Assembly (NCBI GenBank): GCA_014584345.1
Contig: JACTNB010000035.1
Span: forward strand, 124,001-188,000
Source: Planctomycetota bacterium
GTDB lineage: Bacteria > Planctomycetota > Planctomycetia > Planctomycetales > Planctomycetaceae
DNA: 64,000 nt
Reading direction: 5' to 3'
In this document: in pieces, positions 37,703 to 45,937 of the stretch
How positions within the stretch are numbered: position 1 is the stretch's first letter
How the letters are laid out: the number at the start of each line of letters is the position of its first letter
The notes under the pieces: model-generated
Database searches by the model: none
What the model saw: the letters and a program-made list of their open reading frames with translations, nothing else
What the model was told of the DNA's origin: nothing
Program-made: the position numbers and the translations under genes

Positions 37703-38680
37703 ATGAACGCGAACGTTTCACGCGTTCCACCCCCTGGGGTGTGGATCAGCCTGATCGCGTGCGGTTTCACCCTGGGGTGTCATCAACCGTATTCTCCTTC
37801 GCCCTATCAGCAACCGGGTATGTTCGGCCAGCCTTATGGCCAGCCCATGCCCTACGGTCAACCCGCGCCGTATGGTCAACCGCAGGGGCCTGCGCAATTC
37901 GCACCAGGGGTTTCGTCCGTACCGTCAGAGTCCATCTATGCCCCCAGGCCCGCGAATCCATCGGGCGGTGGGGGAGATGCGCCCGCGTTCGGCAACCCCC
38001 CGGTTTCATCGCCCAATGGGAACACGAACGGCAATTCCGTGCCCAAATATAATGATCCCACGAGTAGCGACTCGCCATATTTCGAACAGGGGAGCCTGCG
38101 TCAGCAGTCGTTTGTGCCGCAGATCGCTCGTGTGCCCACTTCCTCCGAACAATCCCTTGACAACGGGGTGGCGGCAGCCGGTTTTTCCCAACCTGAATCC
38201 ACGGTGGCAACCATCGATTTGACGGGCAATGAACAATTCGCGGAGTTCGAACCCCCCGTGGTGGTCGAGTCTCCCCGCGCGGGCGAATCGAATTCGTCGT
38301 CGGCGATGTCCGCGGAAAATGGTGTCCCGGGAGTGTTTGCCACTGCCCAGGAACCGCGGCCCATGCCTGGTCAATTCGAGCTGGCAGCTCCTCCGGTGGA
38401 CGATGTTCCCTTTTCCGGTGGCGATGCGCTCGAGGGGCAGGTAAGATTTTTGTCGGCGACGAAAACCTGGGTATTGACCTTCGCGGCCGACGAGAGCGGC
38501 AATGCCCCTTTTGGTGGGGAACTCCCCTTGACCGGAAAGCCTGGTGTACTGCAGGTTTTGCGGGATGGTACGCGTTATCGTCTCGGTGGTTATCTCGAGG
38601 CACCCGAAGGGAATGTCACCCGTTCGCAATTTCATGTTCTAAAGGCCGAACCGATCGGTTCACCATTCGCGCAACCGTGA
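37703..38680 (+). CDS. Lipoprotein with PYGQP repeats
   Basis: This is a 325-residue putative lipoprotein. From the ATG at 37703 (AAGGA seven bases upstream) a short basic start, hydrophobic core and lipobox FTLGC are visible near residue 20. The next ~50 residues carry Pro/Tyr/Gln/Gly repeats (FGQPYGQPMPYGQPAPYGQP), a flexible linker. A Ser/Asn/Pro-rich middle follows. The last ~100 residues (DALEGQVRFLSATKTWVLTFAADESG...) look like a compact beta domain that I do not recognise. The gene overlaps the next in a TGATG arrangement, so the two are translationally coupled and probably act together at the envelope. Function unknown. Confidence 0.65.
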   Translation: MNANVSRVPPPGVWISLIACGFTLGCHQPYSPSPYQQPGMFGQPYGQPMPYGQPAPYGQPQGPAQFAPGVSSVPSESIYAPRPANPSGGGGDAPAFGNPPVSSPNGNTNGNSVPKYNDPTSSDSPYFEQGSLRQQSFVPQIARVPTSSEQSLDNGVAAAGFSQPESTVATIDLTGNEQFAEFEPPVVVESPRAGESNSSSAMSAENGVPGVFATAQEPRPMPGQFELAAPPVDDVPFSGGDALEGQVRFLSATKTWVLTFAADESGNAPFGGELPLTGKPGVLQVLRDGTRYRLGGYLEAPEGNVTRSQFHVLKAEPIGSPFAQP

Positions 38681-39276
38681 TGAAAGCTTCCGCAGGATTC
38701 GATTTTACCGCCGCGATGACACTTCTTTGTCGGGACATTTGTGACCGACTGGAAGTGTTTCAGCATATCTGCATGGATCGGGTTGCGGTTACGTTCGCGC
38801 AGGCCCGGACGTCGGGCATTTATGGAATTCAGGCCAAGCTGACCCCTCTGCGTTTCGAGCGGGGAGCCTTGACACAAACCAAGCGCGGACGACTCTGGAC
38901 TATTCAGCGGGTGTACGTGGGACAGAGTGAAATGCTGTATATCCTCACGTTTTATCTCCCCCGATTCCAGGACAACACGTTCCAGGAAAAAATGATCACC
39001 GTATTGCACGAGTTGTATCATATCGGGACCCGCTTTGATGGAGACATTCGGCGCTTCGACGGGCGCTACCACGCACATTCCTGCAGCCAGAAGGAATACG
39101 ATCGCCTGATGGAGCGCTATGTCGAGGAGTACCTGCAGATGTCTCCCCCTCGCGAACTTCTGCGCTTTCTGCAGGTCGATTTCAACGCGCTGGTGGATGC
39201 GCATGGACGCATCCTGGGCCGCAAAATTCCCACGCCCAAGCTGATTCCCGTGACCGACGATCGCCGCACCGCCTGA
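38680..39276 (+). CDS. Putative zincin-like HExxH metallopeptidase
   Basis: This 198-residue protein contains HELYH (HExxH, about residue 109) followed by IGTRFDGDIRRFDGRYHAHSCSQKEYD, in which a further His/Asp could supply the third zinc ligand. The C-terminal region is helical (RLMERYVEEYLQMSPPRELLRFL). The pattern resembles small 'putative metallopeptidase' families found in phages and planctomycetes. There is no signal peptide, and the N-terminal part (MTLLCRDICDRLEVFQHI) looks cytoplasmic. The start at 38680 overlaps the stop of the lipoprotein gene (TGATG), so the two are translationally coupled. Proteolytic activity is inferred only from the motif; the substrate is unknown. Confidence 0.7.
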   Translation: MKASAGFDFTAAMTLLCRDICDRLEVFQHICMDRVAVTFAQARTSGIYGIQAKLTPLRFERGALTQTKRGRLWTIQRVYVGQSEMLYILTFYLPRFQDNTFQEKMITVLHELYHIGTRFDGDIRRFDGRYHAHSCSQKEYDRLMERYVEEYLQMSPPRELLRFLQVDFNALVDAHGRILGRKIPTPKLIPVTDDRRTA

Positions 39277-39312
39277 TTTCGCCCCCGACTCGCGATTCCC
39301 CGGCAATCCGTC

Positions 39313-39328
39313 CCCGGCTCCGCTGGCG
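39313..39328. repeat. 16-bp direct repeat, left flank of accessory island
   Basis: CCCGGCTCCGCTGGCG occurs here and again identically at 41043-41058, flanking the DUF4303/HEPN/BolA-like genes. It may be an insertion scar or a coincidence of a common intergenic motif. Confidence 0.5.
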
Positions 39329-39453
39329 CGATGCTACTTTATGACATCCCTATCAACAGGCCCAAGCATGCGAAAACATGCTGGTAGGCTCACTTGAATT
39401 ACTCGGTCAACTCTCGCGGCGAGAATTGCCGTATCTCATTAACTCGCCTGGAA

Positions 39454-39481
39454 TTGACATGCAAACTCGGCGGGTTATTAT
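39454..39481 (+). promoter_or_regulatory. Promoter of the accessory island operon
   Basis: TTGACA (39454-39459), a 16-base spacer and TATTAT (39476-39481) form a near-consensus sigma-70-type promoter, about 90 bases before the first island gene. A second possible -10, TATACT, lies near 39512. Confidence 0.65.
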
Positions 39482-39568
39482 CGTCACGTTCGATTCGGAG
39501 AATTACATGTTATACTGATGATCTGCCAGTGAACTTGGACAATTTCCCACGGTACAGGTGGTAAAAAA

Positions 39569-40123
39569 ATGGTGGAACTTGAGCGGATTAAAACGGTGTT
39601 GGCCAATGCTGTTCGAAATGCGGTCCTCAAGAGCCCGCCTACGGAACCAGTCTACGCCATCGTGGTACAGTACTATGGTAGTGATTCCGATGGAGATTTA
39701 ACCCCAAGTAGTCGGATGCCATCGGAAACCCGAAGGCAAGCCCTTTTAACAGAGAAGGGGAGTACTGCACCGCACCACATCTGGGTACACGACGAGTTCG
39801 ACGATGATCATGCGGTTTTCGACCTGGACCTCGACGATCAGACGCTTCGTCAGCTCTGGGCTGACTTGAATCGACAAATGGAGGCCGGTCGGATTGACTT
39901 GACCTTCATCCGAAAATGCGTCCAAGAAGCCTGTAGTCAGTTAAACAATGAGATTTGGCCGTCCAGCTTTTTATCGACGGATGACTTTGTTGTCTATCCC
40001 GGTGACATGACACATAAGTTCTGCGATACGATCGGCGATATGAATGAGAGCATCCCCGCGTCTCGAATGAACTTGCTGCGTGCCCACGGCTTCCTCGGCA
40101 TCGACCCGTGGTGGAAGCTTTGA
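39569..40123 (+). CDS. DUF4303-like protein
   Basis: This 184-residue protein resembles the DUF4303 family (an N-terminal helix MVELERIKTVLANAVRNAV, then VYAIVVQYYGSDSDGDLTPSS, a strand-rich centre and a helical FIRKCVQEACSQLNNEIWP near the end). DUF4303 proteins often occur beside polymorphic-toxin or defence genes and may act as immunity-type proteins, but the biochemical role is unsettled. The island's promoter lies just upstream. Base composition is visibly less GC-rich than the surrounding housekeeping genes, consistent with transfer. The gene ends 135 bases before the HEPN gene. The family call is moderate and rests on pattern only. Confidence 0.6.
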   Translation: MVELERIKTVLANAVRNAVLKSPPTEPVYAIVVQYYGSDSDGDLTPSSRMPSETRRQALLTEKGSTAPHHIWVHDEFDDDHAVFDLDLDDQTLRQLWADLNRQMEAGRIDLTFIRKCVQEACSQLNNEIWPSSFLSTDDFVVYPGDMTHKFCDTIGDMNESIPASRMNLLRAHGFLGIDPWWKL

Positions 40124-40258
40124 TCTTGCAATATGGATAACGAACGTATTCACGGAAGTGGCCGATCGCGTGGATACTGAAAGCGAATTCACTTTGCCGC
40201 CGCCGAATTACCTTGGTATTTTGCCTCTTGAACTTGCCATTACATCCAAGGTGGACGG

Positions 40259-40666
40259 ATGCCACCCAAGACGAGTCACGACTTCCTGAAGGTTGCCGAG
40301 CAACGCCTTAACGCTGCGGAAGCTTTGCTTCGCGCTGACTTGACGCTCGATACGCAATACATTGCCGGCTATGCAGTCGAATGCTCTCTCAAGGCATTGA
40401 TCCTCGAAAAGACTGTCCCCGCCGACCGACCAGACAAATTGCTCCGAATCACATCGGGAGCTACAATGCATAAATCAGAAACGCTGTTGCAGGAACTGCG
40501 AGCACTTAATGTTTCCCTGACTCCGGAGTTGGCCAAACGAATGCGGCGATTTGATTGGACGACCGACTTGCGTTATGAAACGGGACGTCGTGATCGGGGC
40601 GAAACGATTGGTTTTCTTCGAACTTGTGTCGAAATCCGAAATTGGGTGAAAGGTCAATTATCATGA
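40259..40666 (+). CDS. HEPN-domain protein
   Basis: This 135-residue helical protein carries the HEPN fold: a first helix FLKVAEQRLNAAEALLRAD, then YIAGYAVECSLKALILEKT (the AxExxLKA helix typical of the family), and a long C-terminal helix with GETIGFLRTCVEIRNWVKGQLS. The Arg-x4-6-His RNase motif of toxic HEPNs is not clearly complete: the end reads RTCVEIRNW without a His, so it may be a non-catalytic or substrate-binding HEPN. The start ATG at 40259 has AAGGTGG upstream. It overlaps the next gene by four bases (ATGA), so they form a coupled pair, as in toxin-antitoxin or HEPN-MNT modules, although the partner is not an obvious nucleotidyltransferase. Confidence 0.75.
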   Translation: MPPKTSHDFLKVAEQRLNAAEALLRADLTLDTQYIAGYAVECSLKALILEKTVPADRPDKLLRITSGATMHKSETLLQELRALNVSLTPELAKRMRRFDWTTDLRYETGRRDRGETIGFLRTCVEIRNWVKGQLS

Positions 40667-41004
40667 CAACGAAACAAGTGTCGAACTGGGAAAACATGCG
40701 GACGGAAGAATCCCGGATGGTCGAAGAGAAACTGCAGGTCGAGGGCCTGGAACGGGTAGATGCGTATCGATACAACTCCGCCTCCCTCCGCGTTCGAGTG
40801 GTTGACAAAAGATTCGAATCTTTGCCGCGAGAAAAGCGCGATGAGATAGTTGAACCATTCATCGACAAGCTACCCCTTGCAACCCAGGCTGATATTGTAA
40901 CGCTTGTCTTACTTGCTCCTTCCGAGTTAGAGCAACCACGCGAAACGATTTCCGAGTTCATGCTGAATTTCGAGTTCGAGAACCCAAGTCCTTCGATGCT
41001 TTAG
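40663..41004 (+). CDS. BolA-like small protein, partner of HEPN gene
   Basis: This 113-residue protein starts in the four-base ATGA overlap with the HEPN gene. The centre (VEEKLQVEGLERVDAYRYNSASLRVRVVDKRFESLPREKRDEIVEPFI) has the strand-helix-strand order of BolA-type proteins, with 'RVRVVDKRFESL' in place of the usual BolA VVVSxxFxG stretch. The C-terminal strand is QADIVTLVLLAPSELEQ. The match is weak and no Cys/His ligand for Fe-S cooperation is conserved. Coupling to a HEPN gene suggests an antidote or regulator role, which is inference only. Family unsure. Confidence 0.5.
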   Translation: MTTKQVSNWENMRTEESRMVEEKLQVEGLERVDAYRYNSASLRVRVVDKRFESLPREKRDEIVEPFIDKLPLATQADIVTLVLLAPSELEQPRETISEFMLNFEFENPSPSML

Positions 41005-41311
41005 GTTGCAATTGCGACGAACCAGACGGTGCACGCGTGTGGCCCGGCTCCGCTGGCGGCTTGTAACCGGTGTACGGAAGAAGTCAGTGGGGAGACGCAG
41101 GGCCGCAGGGAAAACGTGATACGCCCTGCTGATCCCTTTGCTCCTCCGCGTCTCGCCGGCTTCGCCACCCGATTTGCCGGCGCGTGCCTGGGTAGTTCGT
41201 CTGCCGGCCTCGTCGCGACCCGTTTGCTCGGTTACATTGCCGACGCGAAATGGGTACAGTGCGGATGCGTTAAGAATTGTTTTGTCACGGGGGCATCAAC
41301 AGGTTTCAACA
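41005..41311. other. Intergenic region with right direct repeat of island
   Basis: The 16-bp repeat CCCGGCTCCGCTGGCG is at 41043-41058. No gene is supported; an inverted pair (GAGACGC / GCGTCTC) is centred near 41124. No clear promoter for the aminotransferase was found. Confidence 0.4.
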
Positions 41312-42421
41312 ATGAGCGAGCGATGGATTTCCGAGCGGTTGCATCAGATCGATGCCTCCGGGATACGCAAGGTGTTCGATCTGGCGGCAAACATGACCGA
41401 TCCGATCAATCTCAGTATCGGCCAGCCACATTTCGATACGCCGGAGCCCATCAAGCAGGCCTTCAAGGAGGCGATTGACAAAGGGTTTAACGCCTACAGC
41501 CAGACCCAGGGGATCAAACCGCTGATCGAACGGATCCAGCGGGATGTAGATGCGACCTACCAACATGCGGACCGCCGCGTCTTCATCAGCAGTGGCACCA
41601 GCGGGGCGCTGATGATGGCGTTGTCCACTCTGGTGAACCCCGGCGATGAAGTGATTGTGTTCGACCCCTGGTTTGTCATGTACAAGCATCTGACCACGCT
41701 GGCGGGGGGGAAGGTGGTGCAGGTTGATACCTACCCCGATTTTCGCATCGATCTGAATCGCGTGCGCGATGCCATCACCCCCCGCACGAAGGTGATTTTG
41801 TGCAACAGCCCCAGCAATCCCACGGGGTACGTTGCCACCGCCGAGGAAATGCGGGGCCTGGCCGAGCTGGCCGCCGAGAAGGATATCGCGTTGATCAGCG
41901 ATGAAATCTATCGCCAGTTCTGTTACGACGGCGAATTCGTCAGCCCCGCGCGCTGGAACGAACAGACACTGGTGATCGATGGCTTCAGCAAGTCGCACTC
42001 CATGACCGGCCACCGTGTCGGGTATTGCCACGGACCACAGCACCTCATTCAGCAGATGCTCAAACTGCAGCAGTTCACCTTCGTCTGTTCGCCGCATCCC
42101 GCGCAGTGGGCTGCGCTGGCGGCCTGCGATGTTGATATGTCCCGCGAAGTGGCCGACTACAAGGCCAAGCGCGATTTCATGTTGCGGGAATTAAGCGACT
42201 ACGAAATTCACGGAGCGGGGGGAGCCTTTTATTTGTTCGTGAAAGCTCCCTGGGGGACCGGCACCGAATTCGTCAAGGAAGCCATCGCCCGCGACCTGCT
42301 GATTATTCCCGGGAATGTCTTCAGTAGTTGCGATACTCACTTCCGCATTTCCTATGCCGCCGAACAACGCACGCTCGAACGGGGCGTTCAGGTGCTGAAG
42401 GAACTCGTTAAACTCCACTGA
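41312..42421 (+). CDS. Class I/II PLP aminotransferase (aspartate aminotransferase type)
   Basis: This is a 369-residue fold-type I aminotransferase. The PLP lysine is in DGFSKSHSMTGHRVGY. Other signatures are SIGQPHFDTPEPIKQAF, SGTSGALMMALSTLVNPGDEV, ILCNSPSNPTGYV (with the substrate-binding Asn), SDEIYRQFCYDG (PLP-ring Asp and Tyr) and the C-terminal FRISYAA, whose Arg binds the substrate carboxylate. The real start is the ATG at 41312, because the open frame upstream (from 41138) is spacer. Aspartate or related transamination is likely; the exact amino acid cannot be told. It is alone on its strand before the sulfatase block. Confidence 0.92.
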   Translation: MSERWISERLHQIDASGIRKVFDLAANMTDPINLSIGQPHFDTPEPIKQAFKEAIDKGFNAYSQTQGIKPLIERIQRDVDATYQHADRRVFISSGTSGALMMALSTLVNPGDEVIVFDPWFVMYKHLTTLAGGKVVQVDTYPDFRIDLNRVRDAITPRTKVILCNSPSNPTGYVATAEEMRGLAELAAEKDIALISDEIYRQFCYDGEFVSPARWNEQTLVIDGFSKSHSMTGHRVGYCHGPQHLIQQMLKLQQFTFVCSPHPAQWAALAACDVDMSREVADYKAKRDFMLRELSDYEIHGAGGAFYLFVKAPWGTGTEFVKEAIARDLLIIPGNVFSSCDTHFRISYAAEQRTLERGVQVLKELVKLH

Positions 42422-42639
42422 GCCGGTGTTCCAGGGAATGAACTTCCCCCGCTGGAGGTTGTGATATGTTGAATACGAATGATACCATCCCCGAGATGTC
42501 GTCCCATGGATAGGAAAGCAATACGTAATATCTGGCACGCACGGCATACCCCGCGAAAATAATTCCCTACCGGGCAGGCAATGTGTCGGGATGGAATCAC
42601 GGTTGCCGCCGTTGCTGTCGTCGTCCCCGGAGGAGTTTC

Positions 42640-44118
42640 GTGCGTAATCGAATTTCGCAGTTGTGTCCGCTCTCTCCTCGGGCCTCGGTGCAGGCTGTTC
42701 GTGCTTTGGTTGTGTTGTTTTGCCTGTGTTCCATCTGGAATACGTCAACCGTCGCTACCGGGGCCGTCCGTGCACCCGGAGGGTCCGACGTGCCGAATAT
42801 CGTGCTGATCCTGGCGGATGATTTGGGCTGGGCCGATCTGGGGTGTTACGGTAACCGCTTTCATGAAACGCCCCATATCGATCGATTGGCGCGCGAAGGG
42901 TTGCGATTCACTCAGTTCTACGCGGGTGCGGTCTGTTCGCCCACGCGGGCAAATATGCAATCGGGCCAGGATCAGGCCCGATTTGGAATTACGCAACATA
43001 TTCCGGGGCACCGTCGGCCGTTCGCGAAATTGATCGACCCGGAAGTCCCCCGACACTTGCCGCTGGAAGTGGAGACCTTTGCGGAACGTCTATCGGCAGT
43101 GGGATACAAGACCGGTTATTTCGGGAAATGGCATTTGGGAGGTGAAGGATACGGCCCCGGTGAGCAGGGCTGGCAGACGTATGTCGAATGCCAGGGAAAC
43201 ACGGTTCCGCCACGGCTCACGGGGGGCGTGGAAATGCGGACGGCCGAGTTTCTGACGCAACAGGCCGAACAGTTCATCGCGTCCCACCGGGATCACCCCT
43301 TTTTGTTGCAGGTGTCCCATTATGCGGTGCATATTCCCCTTTCGACCACGCCGGAACTGCTGGCCAAGTATCGGGCGAAACCGCCGCAACCTGGGTATCC
43401 GAGTCTCCCCGAATACGGGGGATTGCTGGAGGAGTTGGATCAGAGCGTGGGCCGGATTGTCGCGGCAGTGGAGTCTGCGGGGTTGAGCGATCGTACCCTG
43501 GTTGTATTCCTGTCGGACAACGGCGGCCTGGAACACGAGCAGGGAGGGCGTGTGGTCACCTCGAATCAGCCACTGCGGGGTGAAAAAGGGACGTTGTACG
43601 AGGGGGGCGTGCGGGTGCCGGCCATTTTTCGCTGGCCGGGCAGGATTCCGGCAGGAATCGTCCGCGAGACTCCCGCGATCACGCTGGATTTGTATCCCAC
43701 ATTCGTGGAACTGGCCCGAGCATCATTCGCGCCCGGGCAACCGCGGGATGGTGTCAGTCTGGTTAACGCGTGGCAGCCCGATAGCCAGGCGGAACAAAGA
43801 GAGGCGTTGCATTGGCATTTGCCCCATTATCATCACGGCACGCCCGCCAGTTCGATCCGCCGTGGCGACTGGAAACTGATCGAGTTTTTCGAGGACGAGA
43901 CCGCCGAGTTGTATCATCTGGCGCGTGATCCGGGGGAACGGATCAACCTGGCCGACCAGTATCCCGAGCGCGTGCGCGAGTTTCGGGATGCCTTGCGGAA
44001 ATGGCGTCTGGATGTCCGCGCGCGGTTACCCGAACCGAATCCCGATTACGATCCCGAACGTGCCGGTGAGTTAGCCCGACCTCAACGCACCAATCCAGCG
44101 AGGAAAACTCAATCATGA
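42640..44118 (+). CDS. Secreted sulfatase (1)
   Basis: This 492-residue arylsulfatase-family enzyme hydrolyses sulfate esters, probably from marine or plant polysaccharides. The formylglycine precursor is C99 in CSPTR. Metal ligands are seen in ILADDLGWADLG and in FLSDNGG. GKWHLGGEGYGP and the C-terminal ESIRRGDWKLIEFFED-like region match the family. The start is GTG at 42640: GGAGGAG lies just upstream and it yields an N-terminus with a hydrophobic export signal (about residues 18-40). Upstream ATGs in frame give a basic non-signal extension. It overlaps the next sulfatase by ATGA, so the two are coupled. The activating maturase (formylglycine-generating enzyme) is not in the window. Confidence 0.92.
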   Translation: MRNRISQLCPLSPRASVQAVRALVVLFCLCSIWNTSTVATGAVRAPGGSDVPNIVLILADDLGWADLGCYGNRFHETPHIDRLAREGLRFTQFYAGAVCSPTRANMQSGQDQARFGITQHIPGHRRPFAKLIDPEVPRHLPLEVETFAERLSAVGYKTGYFGKWHLGGEGYGPGEQGWQTYVECQGNTVPPRLTGGVEMRTAEFLTQQAEQFIASHRDHPFLLQVSHYAVHIPLSTTPELLAKYRAKPPQPGYPSLPEYGGLLEELDQSVGRIVAAVESAGLSDRTLVVFLSDNGGLEHEQGGRVVTSNQPLRGEKGTLYEGGVRVPAIFRWPGRIPAGIVRETPAITLDLYPTFVELARASFAPGQPRDGVSLVNAWQPDSQAEQREALHWHLPHYHHGTPASSIRRGDWKLIEFFEDETAELYHLARDPGERINLADQYPERVREFRDALRKWRLDVRARLPEPNPDYDPERAGELARPQRTNPARKTQS

Positions 44119-45716
44119 TGCGACGATTGCAAATACTTCCGCTGTTGACAGTCTGTTTCTGCCTGCTTACGGAGGTGGCGCGAGCCGACGGGAATGCCGA
44201 CCGTCCGGGATCGCCACCCAACATTTTGTTTGCCATTGCCGATGACTGGGGCTTGCATGCGGGGGCCTACGGCACATCGTGGGTAAAAACGCCGGCGTTC
44301 GATCGGATTGCGAGTGAGGGGCTGTTGTTCCGAAATGCCTACACGCCGATGGCGAAGTGCGCGCCATCCCGTGCGATCATACTGACGGGACGCCATTTGT
44401 GGCAAAACGAGGAAGCGGGCAACCACATGGCGTATTTCCCCGCCAAACTGAAAAGCTGGCCCGAAGTTTTGCAGGAACAGGGTTGGCACATGGGGATTAC
44501 AGGTAAGGGGTGGGGGCCGGGGATTGCCCAGGACAAAGCAGGGAAACCTCGCTTGCTCACGGGCAAGCCATATAACAAACGGAAGACGGCGCCTCCGACC
44601 GATGCCATTTCCACCAACGACTACGCCAGCAACTTCATTGATTTTCTCGAGGATGCGCCCGCCGAGACCCCCTGGTGCTTCTGGTACGGGGCCACGGAGC
44701 CTCATCGCGGTTACGAGTTTCAGTCGGGTGTGCGCAAGGGGGAGAAACAACTGACGGACATCGATCGCGTCCCGGCGTACTGGCCCGACGAGGAGATAGT
44801 TCGGCACGACATGCTGGATTATGCCTATGAAGTCGAACATGTCGATCGGCACCTCAACCGGATGTTGGCGGAACTGGAACAACGGGGTTTGCTGGAAAAC
44901 ACGCTGGTGATTGTCACCAGTGATCACGGCATGCCCTTTCCCCGTGTGAAGGGCTATGCCTACCACGATGCGAATCATGTCCCCTTGGCTCTGCGCTGGC
45001 CTGGGGGAGTGCGTTCCCCGGGGCGTGTGATCGAGGATTTTGTTGATTTCACGGATCTGGCGGCGACCATCCTGGACGTGGCGGGAATTCATCCCCTGGT
45101 GGCGGGCATGCAACCGTTGACGGGGACAAGCTGGCGTCCGATTCTGGAAAGCACGCGGGCAGGGCAGGTACAGCCGGAACGGGATCACGTGTTGATCGGC
45201 AAGGAACGGACGGACGTGGGGCGTCCTCATGATTGGGGCTATCCCATCCGTGGGATTGTCACGAAGGATGCGATCTATCTGCGTAATTATGAACCGACCC
45301 GCTGGCCCGCCGGTAATCCCGAAACTGGTTATCTCGATACCGACGGCAGTCCGACGAAGACACGAATTCTTGAACGGGGCCGCTTGAATCGGGCCGATCG
45401 CTACTGGCAACTCAATTTCGGCATGCGTCCAGCCGAGGAATTTTATGATCTTGAAAACGATCCCGATTGCGTGAGCAATCTTGCGGACGATCCCGCCCGG
45501 CAGCCGCGGCTGCAGGCACTGCGAAAACAAATGGAAGCGGAATTGGAAACGCAGCAGGACCCGCGCCTGTTCGGACGGGGCTATATCTTTGATGAATACC
45601 CCGTGACGAACGGGGCCGGTTTTTACGAGAGGCATCAACGAGGCGAAAGACCGCCCGCGGGCTGGGTGAATCCCACCGACTTCGAACCACACCCTCTCCC
45701 CGTCGGTTCTCGCTAA
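44115..45716 (+). CDS. Secreted sulfatase (2)
   Basis: This 533-residue sulfatase begins in the ATGA overlap with sulfatase 1. A signal peptide (MMRRLQILPLLTVCFCLLTEVARA) covers residues 1-24. The formylglycine site is C82 in CAPSR, which meets the C-x-P/A-x-R rule. Metal ligands are in FAIADDWGLHAGAYG and VTSDHGMPF. EPHRGYEFQSGVRKG, PLALRWPGG and the C-terminal FYDLENDPDCVSNLADDPA resemble heparan-type or N-sulfoglucosamine-like sulfatases (family S1_8-like), an inference from overall pattern. It probably removes a different sulfate from its neighbours. A second start ATG at 44118 is equally possible. Confidence 0.9.
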   Translation: MMRRLQILPLLTVCFCLLTEVARADGNADRPGSPPNILFAIADDWGLHAGAYGTSWVKTPAFDRIASEGLLFRNAYTPMAKCAPSRAIILTGRHLWQNEEAGNHMAYFPAKLKSWPEVLQEQGWHMGITGKGWGPGIAQDKAGKPRLLTGKPYNKRKTAPPTDAISTNDYASNFIDFLEDAPAETPWCFWYGATEPHRGYEFQSGVRKGEKQLTDIDRVPAYWPDEEIVRHDMLDYAYEVEHVDRHLNRMLAELEQRGLLENTLVIVTSDHGMPFPRVKGYAYHDANHVPLALRWPGGVRSPGRVIEDFVDFTDLAATILDVAGIHPLVAGMQPLTGTSWRPILESTRAGQVQPERDHVLIGKERTDVGRPHDWGYPIRGIVTKDAIYLRNYEPTRWPAGNPETGYLDTDGSPTKTRILERGRLNRADRYWQLNFGMRPAEEFYDLENDPDCVSNLADDPARQPRLQALRKQMEAELETQQDPRLFGRGYIFDEYPVTNGAGFYERHQRGERPPAGWVNPTDFEPHPLPVGSR

Positions 45717-45740
45717 GGATGCGTTTCCTCTGGGAATTCG

Positions 45741-45870
45741 GATGCGTCAGGAAGCGGCCCAAGCGGGCGCATCAACTCGTAATCACACACCCGATACAGG
45801 GTCCACTGAAGTGGATGGCAATAGGAGTCAAGGGCCTCAAACGTGGCCCGCTTCCTGACGGGCGCGGCTA
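45741..45870. repeat. Small element with terminal inverted repeats, copy 2
   Basis: The left end GCGTCAGGAAGCGG (45744-45757) and the right end (45842-45870) are inverted repeats matching those of the element at 17139-17276; the right end is nearly identical to that element's left end in reverse complement (28 of 29 bases). It lies in the gap between sulfatase 2 and the sialidase-like gene and holds no gene. Confidence 0.55.
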
Positions 45871-45937
45871 GTATGTAAGTTTTTTCGAAACAATATGAAT
45901 CTCACGAGAAACAAAGCGAGAGGTCTGGAGTTCCCCG

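Noticed and set aside
44109..45692. 527-residue open frame antisense to sulfatase 2
   Set aside because: The sulfatase has signal peptide, active site and metal ligands; the antisense frame has none and is a high-GC shadow.
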